DNA of 64,000 nt from Podospora bellae-mahoneyi. Taxonomy: Eukaryota; Ascomycota; Sordariomycetes; Sordariales; Podosporaceae. Positions 34,574 to 45,526 of the stretch are shown here, one piece after another (positions within the stretch are counted from its first letter, which is position 1; every line of letters begins with the position of its first letter). The stretch covers positions 1,426,001 to 1,490,000 of the forward strand of contig NW_026946359.1 in assembly GCF_035222275.1 (NCBI RefSeq), written 5' to 3'. The position numbers and the translations under genes are program-made. Under the pieces are notes generated by a model. The model was not told the origin of the DNA. It made no database searches and saw only the letters and a program-made list of their open reading frames with translations.

Positions 34574-35821
34574 ATGGCCCACCTTGCTGCACGCGCCAAT
34601 GTTTCCCCGGACTCGGGATTTCCAGTCACCCTCCACCCACACTTCAACCCCAAGATCAAAGATCATGTCCCTCCAGAGCCACCACACAAAGAGCGAACCC
34701 CAGCGCCCGACAGAGGTCTCTTTGCCAACCCCGACAAGAAATCGTTGCTCTCGATCCCTGGTATCAAAGTGGTTCCCTTGACTGAATCGATTGGAACCGT
34801 CTTGGAGAATGTCCAGCTCTCCGCCTTGACACCACAACAGCTTGATGAGCTTGCTCTGCTGGTCAACGAACGCGGTGTGGTCTTCTTCCGCTCTCAAGAT
34901 CTGACCACTGAAGGTCAGGTCAAACTCTTTGAACACTATGGAGAGCTCGACCGTCACCCGTCTCAGAAAGACACGCGCCATCATGTCATCAGAGGCAGCA
35001 CCATAGATCACAGGGAGATATTGGCCTACACCCCTTGGCCAAGCGGCGATTTCCATGCCGACACCTCTTTCGAGATCAACCCGCCATCTTACTCGATGCT
35101 CAGAATGGAAGAGCACCCGCCTGTTGGTGGTGACACGGCGTGGGTATCGTCTTATGGTCTGTACGATACTCTATCAGATGCCATGAAGTATGCTCATTGT
35201 TGTCACTGCTCCCATATGTCTTTTGTGTCCTGACAAAGCGTAAACAGAAACTTTTTGTCCGGTCTTCACGCCGTTCACACCTCTCGTCTTCAGTACGACA
35301 CCATCCTCGACCTTTGGCAAGTGCCTCCCAACCGTGCCCCAATCGACACCCACCACCCCGCTGTTCGGACTCATCCAGTCACTGGCCTCCGGGCACTGAA
35401 CGTCAACCCGGGCTTTGTCACGGGCTTCGCCGAGTTGAAGAAATATGAAGGCGATAAGATTTTGGACTTCTTGAACTATCACATCCATTCTGCGGATGAC
35501 CATTATGTACGATTCAAGTGGGAGGTGGGGAGTGTTGCGTTGTGGGACAACCGAGCCGTGATTCATCGCGTAATTCCCGGATCGTACGAGACCCCTAGGA
35601 GAGGCATTAGAACGACCGTTTTTGGGGAAAAGCGTATGTACTACTGGTGCATTGTGTCGGAGTGTTGATCGAATTGATAGCTGATGTGAATTTGAACAGC
35701 ATACTTCGATCCGAAGAGCGAGGGAAGGTTGGAGAGACAAAAGAGGCTAAAAGCTGAGAGAGAGAACGAAGATAAAGCCAATGGTGTCAATGGAACCAAC
35801 GGCAATGGGGTCAGCCACTGA
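34574..35821 (+). CDS. TauD/TfdA-family Fe(II)/2-oxoglutarate dioxygenase
   Basis: Non-haem iron enzyme of the taurine/sulfonate dioxygenase type, which oxidises a substrate such as an alkyl sulfonate, releasing sulfite. Proposed exons are 34574-35187, 35248-35633 and 35700-35821, giving 373 residues. The iron ligands are visible: the HAD of SGDFHADTSFE (His161, Asp163) and the distal His in RAVIHRVIPG (about His311), with the 2-oxoglutarate-binding Arg in RRGIRTTVFG about 15 residues later. GGDTAWVSSYGLYDTLS is another family block. The C-terminus is a low-complexity Asn/Gly tail. It is divergent from an ACS-family permease, a frequent fungal arrangement for scavenging sulfur or organic acids. 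The substrate is inferred. Confidence 0.94.
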
Positions 35822-36887
35822 GTGGCATTTGTCGATGTGGAAGATATGGGGAAAATACGGGGAATATCCCAGGCATGTGGGTTGGATCATGTTGGTTCCA
35901 GACACGGTATATCTCAGGCTTCATAAGCATGCTTTCGATGTTGACCACATCCATTGTTGTGGGAGAGGAATGCGAAATCAAGGTGGTGAATCAGCCAAGG
36001 CCCGAATCATTGTCCGCGTGTTTCGGTTGGTATAATGGATTTTTTGAATTATTTCAGTGTTGCAACTAAATAACTGCCATGTTGTCCCTGAACTACGCAA
36101 TCAGCATCCGGCCACATGAGACATAACACGAACCAGAGAAGTCCCAGATAGAGCGTTGGGATCCAGCAAACATTCTACTGGCTCTCATGATGCAGAATAC
36201 AGGCGTTATCAAGGAAAAGCCCTCTCCAAAAAATGGCACCGCAAAAGTAAGTAAATAATAATAATTACGCGTTTTACTGGCTTGCAATGCCGGTTATTTT
36301 GGGGGGAGGGTGCCAAAAAAGGGCACCTTCCTGTGCCGGAGACAGGTCTTCACTAGGTACCTAGGTACTAGTTGGTTTTGGAGCCCACATCAGTGAGACC
36401 AACATCATTATAGTTTTGGTTAATGCGACGATATCTACGTTCAACTGTCTTTTGATTGATGTCTCTTTCATTAGATTTTGATGTTTGTATTTGAGCACCA
36501 TAATCAACCGCGAATAACCACCCAACTGGACTGTTGAAAGAGTGTCTTGACGTCAAGAGGGGGCTTTTCATCAACATGATCAGATCATGAGATACCTACG
36601 ATACAGAGTTGACGATCCAAAGAATACACTTGGTTTCCGAAACCTGACCCTTGGTAAATCGTCATGTGTACCTTTAATACTAAACTGACGGCAGCTTCTA
36701 GTATATGTAATGCCCGATTCCCACTTCAAAGTCTTACCCTTCATGACTGCCAAAGCTACCGGAAAAAGTCAGAATTGCCACACACATTTTCACGAAACTT
36801 CAACGACAAGTCAGCCTTGCCAGATATACTCAACATCCCACAACACTACCTCAAACTACTCACCGACAACGAGCCACCTTCACAAAC
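35822..36887. other. Intergenic
   Basis: About 1.07 kb with no supported gene. It carries an almost perfect palindrome around 36352-36372 built on AGGTACCTAGGTAC, and a G run near 36300-36310. The last part should hold the promoter of the small Cys-rich gene. Confidence 0.5.
36352..36372. repeat. CCTAGG/GGTACC palindromic motif
   Basis: A 21-base near-palindrome built on CTAGGTACCTAGGTAC. Related shorter motifs occur in other intergenic stretches (near 3972, 37255, 55018). Seen directly; function unknown. Confidence 0.6.
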
Positions 36888-37082
36888 ATGTGCGCAAAGC
36901 ATTACAAGTACTGCAATGACCCATCGGGCTGCGCAACCGAGATGTCCGTCACTATCAACAAATGCCCCGCAGCCATAAAGCACGGCAAAGATTATGACCC
37001 GTGTTTAGGTCAAAAGGTGACGCAGGAGGGGGGTAACTGTGGCAAACACACTTTGCCGAGTGTCATATTGAATAAGACTTAA
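36888..37082 (+). CDS. Small Cys-rich hypothetical protein (64 aa)
   Basis: A short single-exon frame beginning MCAKHYKYC and containing six Cys: the pattern is C...C...C...C...C...C, with KHGKDYDPC in the middle and GNCGKH near the end. No signal peptide or membrane segment is present. Small fungal proteins beginning MC and with a similar late KDYDPC-like block exist, and this one resembles them, but I cannot name the family. It stands alone, with more than 1 kb of gene-free DNA on the left and about 400 bases on the right. Its reality rests on pattern and spacing only. Confidence 0.45.
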   Translation: MCAKHYKYCNDPSGCATEMSVTINKCPAAIKHGKDYDPCLGQKVTQEGGNCGKHTLPSVILNKT

Positions 37083-37475
37083 TCATGAGTGGGCGCTCAT
37101 GATGAATACTGTGGTCGCAGTGGTGGGACTCGGGCTATGGAAACGGTTCCTGCATGGCAGCTGAGGATCGTTTGCTTGCATTGTTTTGCCCGTGCCATGG
37201 GCATTTGTTGATGGAATTACGTATCGTTGATTTATGGGTCATGATGTCGGTGGCCAGGTACCTACCTAGACTTGATATCAGTTGTTAGTTGGAGAAACTC
37301 ATTACAGCAATAAAACCCCTGGGAGTCACCATACAGCGTCCGTCTACCTCCTCACCTTCACCGTGCTATGCTATGTTGGAAAGACCAGGATTGAATGAAT
37401 AGATTCATGGTAACGACCCTCTATCGCTTCTATTGTCAAAGAACTGTGCTGTATTTACAGTTACTGCTCTGCCAG
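37083..37475. other. Intergenic
   Basis: About 390 bases between the end of the small Cys-rich frame and the stop codon of the minus-strand surface protein. A GGTACCTACCTAG motif lies near 37258. Nothing else is recognised. Confidence 0.5.
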
Positions 37476-38483
37476 CTATTCTCTGTCCTGCCTTGACGTT
37501 GTCGGTAATTCTTGTGGGCCATTATCAAAGGTAGCGGGAAGTTCCACGTGATTATTGCCCATACCCGGCATCTCAACAGCAGCCTTGTATGCAGTTGGCA
37601 TCTCCTTTGAAAACACTCCATATTGGGGCGGCAGTGGACCACCGGCTCCATGATAAGTGCTTGTTTGTTGCGTATAACCGCTCTGTTGCGGATAGCCCGC
37701 TCCAAATCCAGGTGATTCTGACGCCGGGCCTCCCAATGGCGAAGATTCCGGCAACGAGGAGGCAGCCAGCGCCCTTCGACTCCTCCACCATAAGAAAAAT
37801 CCAACACCAGCAAGAATGGCGAGTATCGGTATGACCACCGCGATTGCGGCAATAGCTCCGGTACTGAGGCTTGAACCTGCTGGTTCAGCTATTGGCGCGG
37901 TGTCCGGGCTTGAAGATGTCTCCAACGATCCCAATTGACTTGTGGGCGAGGAAGTCGTTATTGGAGGGTCTGTGTTTGAGGTTGATTGCGTGTTTAAGGG
38001 CGATATGTCGGTCGTCTGGTGTACCATGCGAACGCCAAACGCATTGATGCCTTGCGGAGATATGAATGTCTGGGTTTCGGTGGCGGTCACGCCGTTCCTA
38101 GATGTGGTGACCGTGACAACGTTGCCGGTCCATTTCGCTTTGAACGTGCAAAAATGGCCCATCCAAGGTCCGGAGAGTACAGCATTAGAAGGAACACAAG
38201 ACAGAGAGACGTCGCTTCGGTATATTGGGCAGCAGGTCACCGTGGTGATCGTACTGACGCCCTTGGAATCCGAACAAGCACTCCAGTACCCGCTAGGACA
38301 AGCGATGCCGGGGGAGAAAAAGGAGGTTGACTCGGTGTCGAATCCTGGAGGGAGGCAGGTAGGGTCGTTATCCATAACCCAAATATTTCCGGGCATGTAT
38401 ATGCCATTGCAAACAGGAGGTCTCGAGTACGTCGTTGTAAGCGGTTGAAAGGGGAAGGAGGTCATGGCAAGGGTTGCCATCAT
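37476..38483 (-). CDS. Single-pass Ser/Thr-rich surface protein
   Basis: A 335-residue protein. The extracellular part (about residues 20-130) has regularly placed Cys, with SPGIACPSGYWSACSDS and TTVTCCP segments common in fungal single-pass surface proteins, followed by a Ser/Thr/Pro linker. One membrane helix is clear, GAIAAIAVVIPILAILAGVGFFLWW near residues 205-230, with a basic stop-transfer RSRR. The cytoplasmic tail is Pro/Gly/Tyr/Gln-rich. The N-terminus MMATLAMTSF is a poor signal peptide, so a further upstream exon with a better signal is possible; the CTCAG just upstream of the ATG could be a splice acceptor. Likely a wall- or environment-sensing protein, by architecture only. Confidence 0.75.
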   Translation of the reverse strand: MMATLAMTSFPFQPLTTTYSRPPVCNGIYMPGNIWVMDNDPTCLPPGFDTESTSFFSPGIACPSGYWSACSDSKGVSTITTVTCCPIYRSDVSLSCVPSNAVLSGPWMGHFCTFKAKWTGNVVTVTTSRNGVTATETQTFISPQGINAFGVRMVHQTTDISPLNTQSTSNTDPPITTSSPTSQLGSLETSSSPDTAPIAEPAGSSLSTGAIAAIAVVIPILAILAGVGFFLWWRSRRALAASSLPESSPLGGPASESPGFGAGYPQQSGYTQQTSTYHGAGGPLPPQYGVFSKEMPTAYKAAVEMPGMGNNHVELPATFDNGPQELPTTSRQDRE

Positions 38484-39425
38484 GACAGATACACTGAGAG
38501 ATAGATCCCGGTACGTAAAGGCGAGAGATGGCAGGTGCTGTCAAGAGGATATCACTGAGACCATCGTGAAAAAGAGAAGGATAACAGAGAAATGGAGAAG
38601 GTGAGCGGCGGCATGGTGGAGGCAGTTTGAGCTACCTGATGCTTTGTCCCCCCCCCCGGTGATAACATGTCGGAAAGACTGAGCCAAATCTCTCAAGTGC
38701 GAGCAACCCGCACTGATCCGGGAGCTGAACTGGGGGCTAAGCCATTCAAGTTTCGTGTAGCAGAAGGTTATTGGAGGTTACGCATCTGTTGGTTGCATTG
38801 TGCAACATAGCCAGTTCAGGGGTAGCAGCACGGAAGCATTGGGTGAAGAAGTCGGGAGCGGCGCAGCAGGCGCAGTCCGAGGCTGATGATCTGGTTACCG
38901 GATGTGACACGGACCAAACATGGAACCATTCAGTATTGGCTCTCACTGTGGGCAGTGAAGGTTAAAAAAGATATTTTGAAAGCTCTAGGCCTGGTACGGG
39001 CGCCTATGCGTAGGGACTGCATCTTGACCAGAGAACAATAAGACAAGCTTCAGCAAAAGGTTATGAGGCTGCGAGCACGTGGGAGAGCTGCAGCCTGCAA
39101 AGGCGTTTGATGAGCGTTGCCCAGACCAAATACATTTCGAGCAACGATGATAAGATAAGAAATCCGATAAAAGATAAGAGTGTCAGAAACTCAGCTGCTT
39201 GAGCGAGTTGCGGGGAGAAAAGCTGAAGGTGGGGCCTGCCCTCGTCAAAAACCCGCAACAGGCCGGCAAGTCACGGGACCGGGTCAAATTTCGACCGTGC
39301 ACCCACACTTGCACGGCAGCCCTGGGCGAAATTGTTGCAAATTCGCGAAAACCAAAGAGAGAGGCAGCTGGCCCACGACACCACACGTCAACCACACCAC
39401 ATCACGACCCCATCCAGCCGTCAAA
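38484..39425. other. Divergent promoter region, surface protein / eL42
   Basis: About 940 bases between divergent starts. A C run lies near 38649-38658. The part before 39426 is rich in CA and CCA and should be the eL42 leader. No gene is supported. Confidence 0.5.
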
Positions 39426-40317
39426 ATGGTGAACGTCCCCAAGACCAGAAAGACCTTCTGCAAGAGCAAGGAGTGCGGCAAGCACCAGCTCCACAAGGTC
39501 ACCCAGTACAAGGCCGGCAAGGCTTCGGCCTTCGCTCAGGGAAAGCGCCGTTACGACCGCAAGCAGAGCGGTTACGGTGGTCAGACCAAGCCTGTCTTCC
39601 ACAAGAAGGCGAAGACCACCAAGAAGATCGTTCTCAGACTGGTGAGATTGCCCGATCGCTGAATCGAGGACGGAGGGATGCTAAAACGGGTGGAATAGGA
39701 ATGCTCCGCGTGCAAGGCCAAGAAGCAGCTCCCTCTCAAGCGCTGCAAGCACTTCGAGCTTGGGTAAGTTTTTGTTCGCCTTTTTCCTTGACAGCATCAC
39801 GAATTCGAGAGACTCCCGCGAAACCGACCGGCATGATGAAAACCGATTGTGTGAACCACGAGCTTCCGACTACCCCGCGGCGGCGAATCTGCGACCAGGA
39901 CCACTCCGAGTACAAACACGCTTCACGACATCATCATACGGAAAGTTTGATCCAACACTCGTCACATATACAATGGGAATTCGATGTTTGGGGTACAAAA
40001 CGCCGGGGGAATCATATTCAGGTTTTCGAGCTGTTGCGGTCAGCATGACACCGGATGATGGGCAGCTATGATGTTTCGAACCAATCACCTCCGAATATCG
40101 GCAACACGATCTCGACATAGACTCATCGCACCACGAGAATATTTGTGATGCATGTTTCGATCCCCAAAATGCTCGACGTCATACGACGTCAAGATATGGA
40201 ACAGGGTTCTGCGGCAGTCTCTCGAATTTGGTGCACCAGTTGCCGGACCGAACACGTGCTGACAGATTGTGCTACAGTGGTGACAAGAAGACCAAGGGTG
40301 CTGCCCTCGTCTTCTAA
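39426..40317 (+). CDS. rpl42: 60S ribosomal protein eL42 (L44/L36a)
   Basis: Structural protein of the large ribosomal subunit near the E site. Proposed exons are 39426-39641, 39699-39763 and 40278-40317, giving exactly 106 residues, the universal family length. The sequence begins [17 protein letters not shown] and ends GAALVF; the four zinc-binding Cys are in CKSKEC near 12/17 and CSAC near 74/77, followed by KRCKHFELG. Residue 56 is Pro (GGQTKPVF), the form that in yeasts goes with cycloheximide sensitivity. Intron 1 is 57 bases, but intron 2 is 514 bases, very long for this genome; it is possibly the seat of a regulatory or small RNA element, though none was identified. Confidence 0.97.
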
Positions 40318-41562
40318 ATGCGCTCCGGCTGGAAATGTGGGTGGTGAAGATTTGAGGACATTGGCTCTGGTTTTCGGGATTTGCCTGCATGGGAATTTGC
40401 CGCGCCATGTCGTGGAGCATCACAATATGATTTCGATGTTGACATGGGAATACCGGGCATAGAGGATCATGTACATGGGCATGGGTGGTTTCGGTCGCGG
40501 GACAACAAGCAACAATACCATCCTCGGGGCGTTTCGTCTGCGCTTTTTCACGAACACTGCTTCCAGTTTCCTCACACTTCAACGACCGAACAAGCGCCCT
40601 TGGTGCAGTGACCGCAACTGTTTTCTACGCATGTCGGGGCTGGTGGCTACGACGAATGTGAAGTTGGGCGGGCACTGGGAATCCCGTTAGCCAAGAAAAC
40701 GGGCCAATGTCTTTTTGAAGCTGAATAAATTAAGTGGACGCACCAAACCTACTCCCACCATCGTTTCCACTCCCATTCTTGCTGTGTATCCAGAGCCCCC
40801 GAACGCCGTAGAAGAACAGGTTTCCCTTCGCTGTAGTCTTGAGCGCTCAGGTCCTATGATCCATTACAGATTTAATGAGAATTAACCACCACATTCCAGT
40901 ATAGGACCAAAAAATGACCCGATTTGAGGACTCGGTTGCGCGGCATCTGATTGGAAGCATGTCGAGCGGCTAGACGCGATACAGTTTGGGTTCTCACCGC
41001 ACTCCCTGATGGTGATGCCGCCTAGATGTGGTTGCACAAATGGCCAGCAACGTTCAACAGCGTTTTGGTCCTCACCAATCCCGACTTGACAAACAAGCGC
41101 AGCCAGTTGCAATAGCTCGAGGGGCCAGTCACAGGGCGGCGCCATCGGCAATGAAGCGAGCTGCTGAGAGGTTGAAACAAGCCTGGTGGACACGCAGTCG
41201 GAGAGGCTTAATCTCAGCCGCAGCTGCACACAGTCGGGTCTAGGAGACCTCGCGGGATCCAGGTTGGGTTTGGCTCTCTCTGTGTGCCCAATATGAGGGC
41301 ACCGATGCCCGGTCACAGAATGGTTCACATGCATGTCCGATCTGGTGCCTTTCCGATGGGCTCCGGAAGAGGGAATATTGACCTGCCTCTCCAAGACCGA
41401 GTCAACACACAACGTTCATGAAAAATGATCCTGGAGGATCTGACTGATACAAACCTATTTATCACTCAACAAAGAACCTCAAGATAACACCATTGAGAAG
41501 ACACCTGACATTACCAGGCCAGGGGACTTCGTCTGTGCCCCGCGCCCACGCCATCAGAAACT
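40318..41562. other. Intergenic
   Basis: About 1.24 kb between eL42 and the DUF3433 gene. No supported gene is seen; the open frames lack domains and overlap on both strands. It should contain the promoter of the DUF3433 gene. Confidence 0.5.
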
Positions 41563-44500
41563 ATGCAGCAACCCCTTATTACACCAAGAGACGACCGAGC
41601 CGCCTATGAGTACAGCATCCAGGCCACGGAAGATTACAACTATGAACCAAGGAGGACAGAGGAGCAGGTCGCGTCGACATGGCAGCCACCAGCATGGAGA
41701 CCGACTGACACACCTAACTACAAGCCAAAACCACTGCGATGGCCATTCGTCAGCGGTCTTATGGTCCTGCTAGTCGTGGCCATCGCCCTTATCATTTTTG
41801 CCGACAAGAGCCTGCCAAACTCAGACACGAGTGCTCGGTTTTTGGGACTACATTCCAATGCCTCGCAACCTGTGCGGCTAGCTCGCGATGTTCTCCCGAA
41901 CAACACAGCAACCATGACCCCAGTCAGTGGCATGACTTCGATGTCACAGAGCACTCTGAGTTCCGAGGAAGAGGTCAGGGTCGCTGTTCAGAGCAGTTCT
42001 TCCCCAGAGATTGTGTCTCAGGCGACACCGACGCTTCAGTCGTCTACCGAAACACAGTCTATACCTTCTTCCGGCTCAACGTCCCCGATCTTCATCGTGA
42101 CAGGCGTCACAGAGACCGAAAGACTGTCTCTCTCAGCTTCAGAAACGATGGATAACAACGCGTTTAGGTTGCCAGATCCTGAAACAAGCAATCCATCAAG
42201 CGTTCCGTCAGTCACGATATCTCAAGACACCTCAGTAACTGCCTCTGGTTTATCGTCTGTTACCGCTCCCTCTTCAGAGCCTGTCAGTTCCAGCACCAGT
42301 GCGACCAGCGTGAGCGGCATGTCTTTGATACCGATATCTGTCTCCACATCTTATTTTACACGAAATGTTACAGTTCCTGTCACGACAATTCTCTTCACCT
42401 CAACATTCACCAGAACTCGAACGTCTTCGTTCAGCAGTGCTTCTACATTTACCACAACATTTGTGACAGATGTGACCGATGTGGCTCCAACCACGGTCAT
42501 GTCATTCTGGTCATCAGATGGATCAGAAGGCGCAGTTCCTATTTCCACTGGCATGGGCACTGGCGTGAAGCCTACAACAATCGTTTCAGGGGTGACGACG
42601 ACCGTTGCAGGTGTTTCCACGGCGACAGATGTTGTGACGTCTGTTTTTACCAGCACGCTTACCGGAGTGGTGATTCCAAGCGTGGGCCAGGTTACCATCA
42701 CTTACTTCCAGACTGTCATGCCTGTTCCAGTCACGGAGCCACCTAAACCGGTCAAGGTGACGGGGGTGGAAGTCATTGACGGGACAGTCATTGAGGTTAT
42801 TAAAACTCAGGGGCCTGTTGTGGTCGTTGTCCCCACAAACGAAGTCCAAACTAGGGTGGTTGAGCAGGAGATCAGAACTGGTGTCGTTCGGGTCGGCGGA
42901 TCTGCCGTGACCAATGTTGTGGTCATCACACCGACCCCTGGCGTCGCCATAGGCCAAGTTACTAATGTCGATGGTGCACCCCGGACCATTCAAGCGGTTG
43001 TGGCACCAGTCGAAGTTGGACAGCCGGTAACTTACACAGTCGTTGACAACGTCGGGGGATCGCTTGTTTCGCAAGTTGTCGTTACTACACCGGCTGGGCC
43101 GCCTTATCAACCGGTTTCATACACTGTTGTCCGCGAGCAAGGAGGATCTCTTGTGACTCAAGTCGTAGTAACCATACCAACAGGCCCTCCAGGCCAGCTG
43201 ATAACCTACACCGCCATTAACATGGAAGGAGGAACCCCGGTGACCCAAGTCGTCGTCACCACACCTTCCGTTGACGGCCCTTTCGTGCCCATCACCTACC
43301 TCGTCACAACCAACATAGGTGGCACCCCAACCGTCGTCACCATAACCCCCGCTCCAACAACCTTTGTCACCACCATCGACGGCACAACCATAACCCGCGT
43401 GACAACCCCCCCAGTGACGAGCTTCACCACAACCATAGACGGCACCCTCACCACCCTAACCCTAACCACCACCCCAACCAACACCTCCCCCATCACCCTC
43501 ACCCTCGCCACGACCTCTCGCGAGACCCTAAGCACCTTCACCAGCACCATCCCCCCCACCACCTTTCTCACCACCATCTCCGGCTCCCTGAGGACAATAA
43601 CCTCCACCCCCTCCCCCACCACCTCCCTCTCAACCCGCCTCCCTACAACCCTGACCTACACCTCAACCACAACCCCAACCCCCTCCTCCCCATCCGAATC
43701 CCTCGTCCCCCAAACAAGGGTAATCTCCTGGTCCGAAACCGACATCTTCCTCGGCACCTTCCTCCCCGCCCTCCTCGCCATTGCCATCGTGATTCCCCTC
43801 CGCATCATAGACCTAAACGCAAAACTCTACCAACCCTTCCAGTCCCTTACCCTCCCCACTGGCGGTCTGGGTGCTAACACCCTACTGGTCCAATACTCTG
43901 GCGTCCTGTCGTTTGTTACGCCAGTCATCACCCTCTTGCAGGCTAAACACCCTGTCCCATTCGTGACAACGCTCATGGTCGGTTGTGGGAGTTTGATGGT
44001 CCCTTTTGCGACTGAGGCTGTCGGGCTGAAGCTTCATGGGGATTGTTATCTCAACACTGCGAGTAAGAACTGCGGTCCGGCGCTGGGGGTGAACAGGACG
44101 GCGGGGTATGTTCTTGTTGGCCTGATGGTTGTCGTGGTTGTTTTGCTAGGGGTGGTGATGTGGTTCACGAACTGGGGACGGAAAGGTGTCACGGGGGTGA
44201 GGGCGAATCCGTGGAATTTGGCTGGGATGGGGTCGCTCCTGGGGGGGGTAAGGAGTGATTTGGGACGCGGGCATGGCAAAAAGATGAGGTATAAACGGTA
44301 TGGAATGGGGTGGTATCGGAATCGGGATGGGAGGGAGGATTACGGAATGATAGTGTTGGATGAGGCTGGTCAGGGGTTGCAGCAGCAGCAACATCCTACC
44401 TCTGAGAGTGAGAGTGACGACATGGATGGGGGTGATACGGTAGCTGATTTGAAAACGGGGGTGTCGGGGAGTCATTTACCTTTTATGACGTTAAGGATAC

Positions 44501-45526
44501 CTTGGAGGGTCGGGCTGATTCTATTCCAACTTGCCGTCTTCATTTTCATCATCTATTACCATGCCTACTACCGCGGCGGGATCAAGGACAATGGCAAGCT
44601 CTGGACGTTTATGAACGCCAACACCTTTGGGGTGAGGTTCTTGTCGGCGATTATCGGGGTGATAGTAGCGTTTTGTTGGCAGTCCTTCTTTCTGAGTAAG
44701 CCCCCCTTTCTCATCTCCATCCAAAAGAGAATCGTGTTCACTAACAATCAAATCAAAAGGCGTGAGCACCATGACCCCCTTCCAACTAATGGCTCTCTCA
44801 ACCCAACCGGCCTCCCGCTCCATCCTCTTCTCGCCGAACACGAACCCCTTTTCGGGGCTCTACTCCGCCATCAGAAACAGACACATGTTCCTGCTCGCGG
44901 TCTCAATAGCTGCGATCATGTCAGAGTTCTTGCCGGTGCTGCTCTCCAACGTCCCCTTCAGCCTCTACCAAACCTCCGCCGCGGCGACCGCCTGCGCGGT
45001 TCTTTCATGTCTCTTCTTGGCAGTGATGCTCGCCGTGCTCGGCTGGTCGTTCTGGATCCGATACCCCCCGATGCCCGCTGACCCGAGGTCCATCGCGGGG
45101 ATGATGTACTATCTCTCCCAGTCACCCACCCTGCTGGCAGATTTGGAGGGGATATCCTCCATGGACGGGGCCGCAAGGCGCAAACGAATAGAAGAGAACG
45201 GTGGGAGATATTACTACGGGGTGCTGCCTGTTTCTGTGGGGAATGGGTTATGGGAGTCTCAGGACAGGAGAAGGCTAGGGGTGGAGGTGGAGACGGGAGG
45301 AGGTAGTGGTAGTAGTGGGTACGAGCCTGAGGACGGAACAACCCCGGCTTTTGCTGCGTTGGACGGGCCAGCTATGACGGAAACGGCTCGCCGAGGCGAA
45401 TACCATGCCGTTGATGGCAGTGGTGATGGTGGCAGTGGTGAGTTGAGGCATGATCGGAGCTTCATGAGTCAGAACACGGCGTATCAGGGACATCGGATTG
45501 ATGAACAGCCTGCGATGTATGGTTGA
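41563..45526 (+). CDS. Large DUF3433 membrane protein with Ser/Thr-rich repeat ectodomain
   Basis: Very large fungal protein of unknown function. Two exons, 41563-44695 and 44760-45526, with a 64-base GT-AG intron, give 1299 residues. Residues 1-60 are cytoplasmic and Pro-rich; a helix near 60-82 (FVSGLMVLLVVAIALIIFA) is followed by some 650 residues rich in Ser, Thr, Val and Pro. Within this part, about 42990-43345 encodes roughly four imperfect 30-odd-residue repeats with the pattern GGSLVxQVVVTxPxGPP. Then comes a multi-helix DUF3433-like region starting FLGTFLPALLAIAIVIPLRI, a loop, and a second helical block including SIAAIMSEFLPVLLSNVPF. The tail is acidic and Gly/Ser-rich. Probably a plasma-membrane or wall-associated protein, by architecture. 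Confidence 0.9.
42990..43345 (+). repeat. In-gene imperfect protein repeats (GGSLVxQVVVT type)
   Basis: About four successive units of some 30 residues within the DUF3433 protein. Each has a TYTVV-like strand, a GGSLV or GGTPV turn, QVVVT, then a Pro-rich linker. The nucleotide copies have diverged, so the repeat is old. Confidence 0.65.

Noticed and set aside
39833-39839. Box C-like ATGATGA in the eL42 intron as a snoRNA
   Set aside because: No CTGA box D at a suitable distance and no terminal stem were found, so no RNA gene is annotated.
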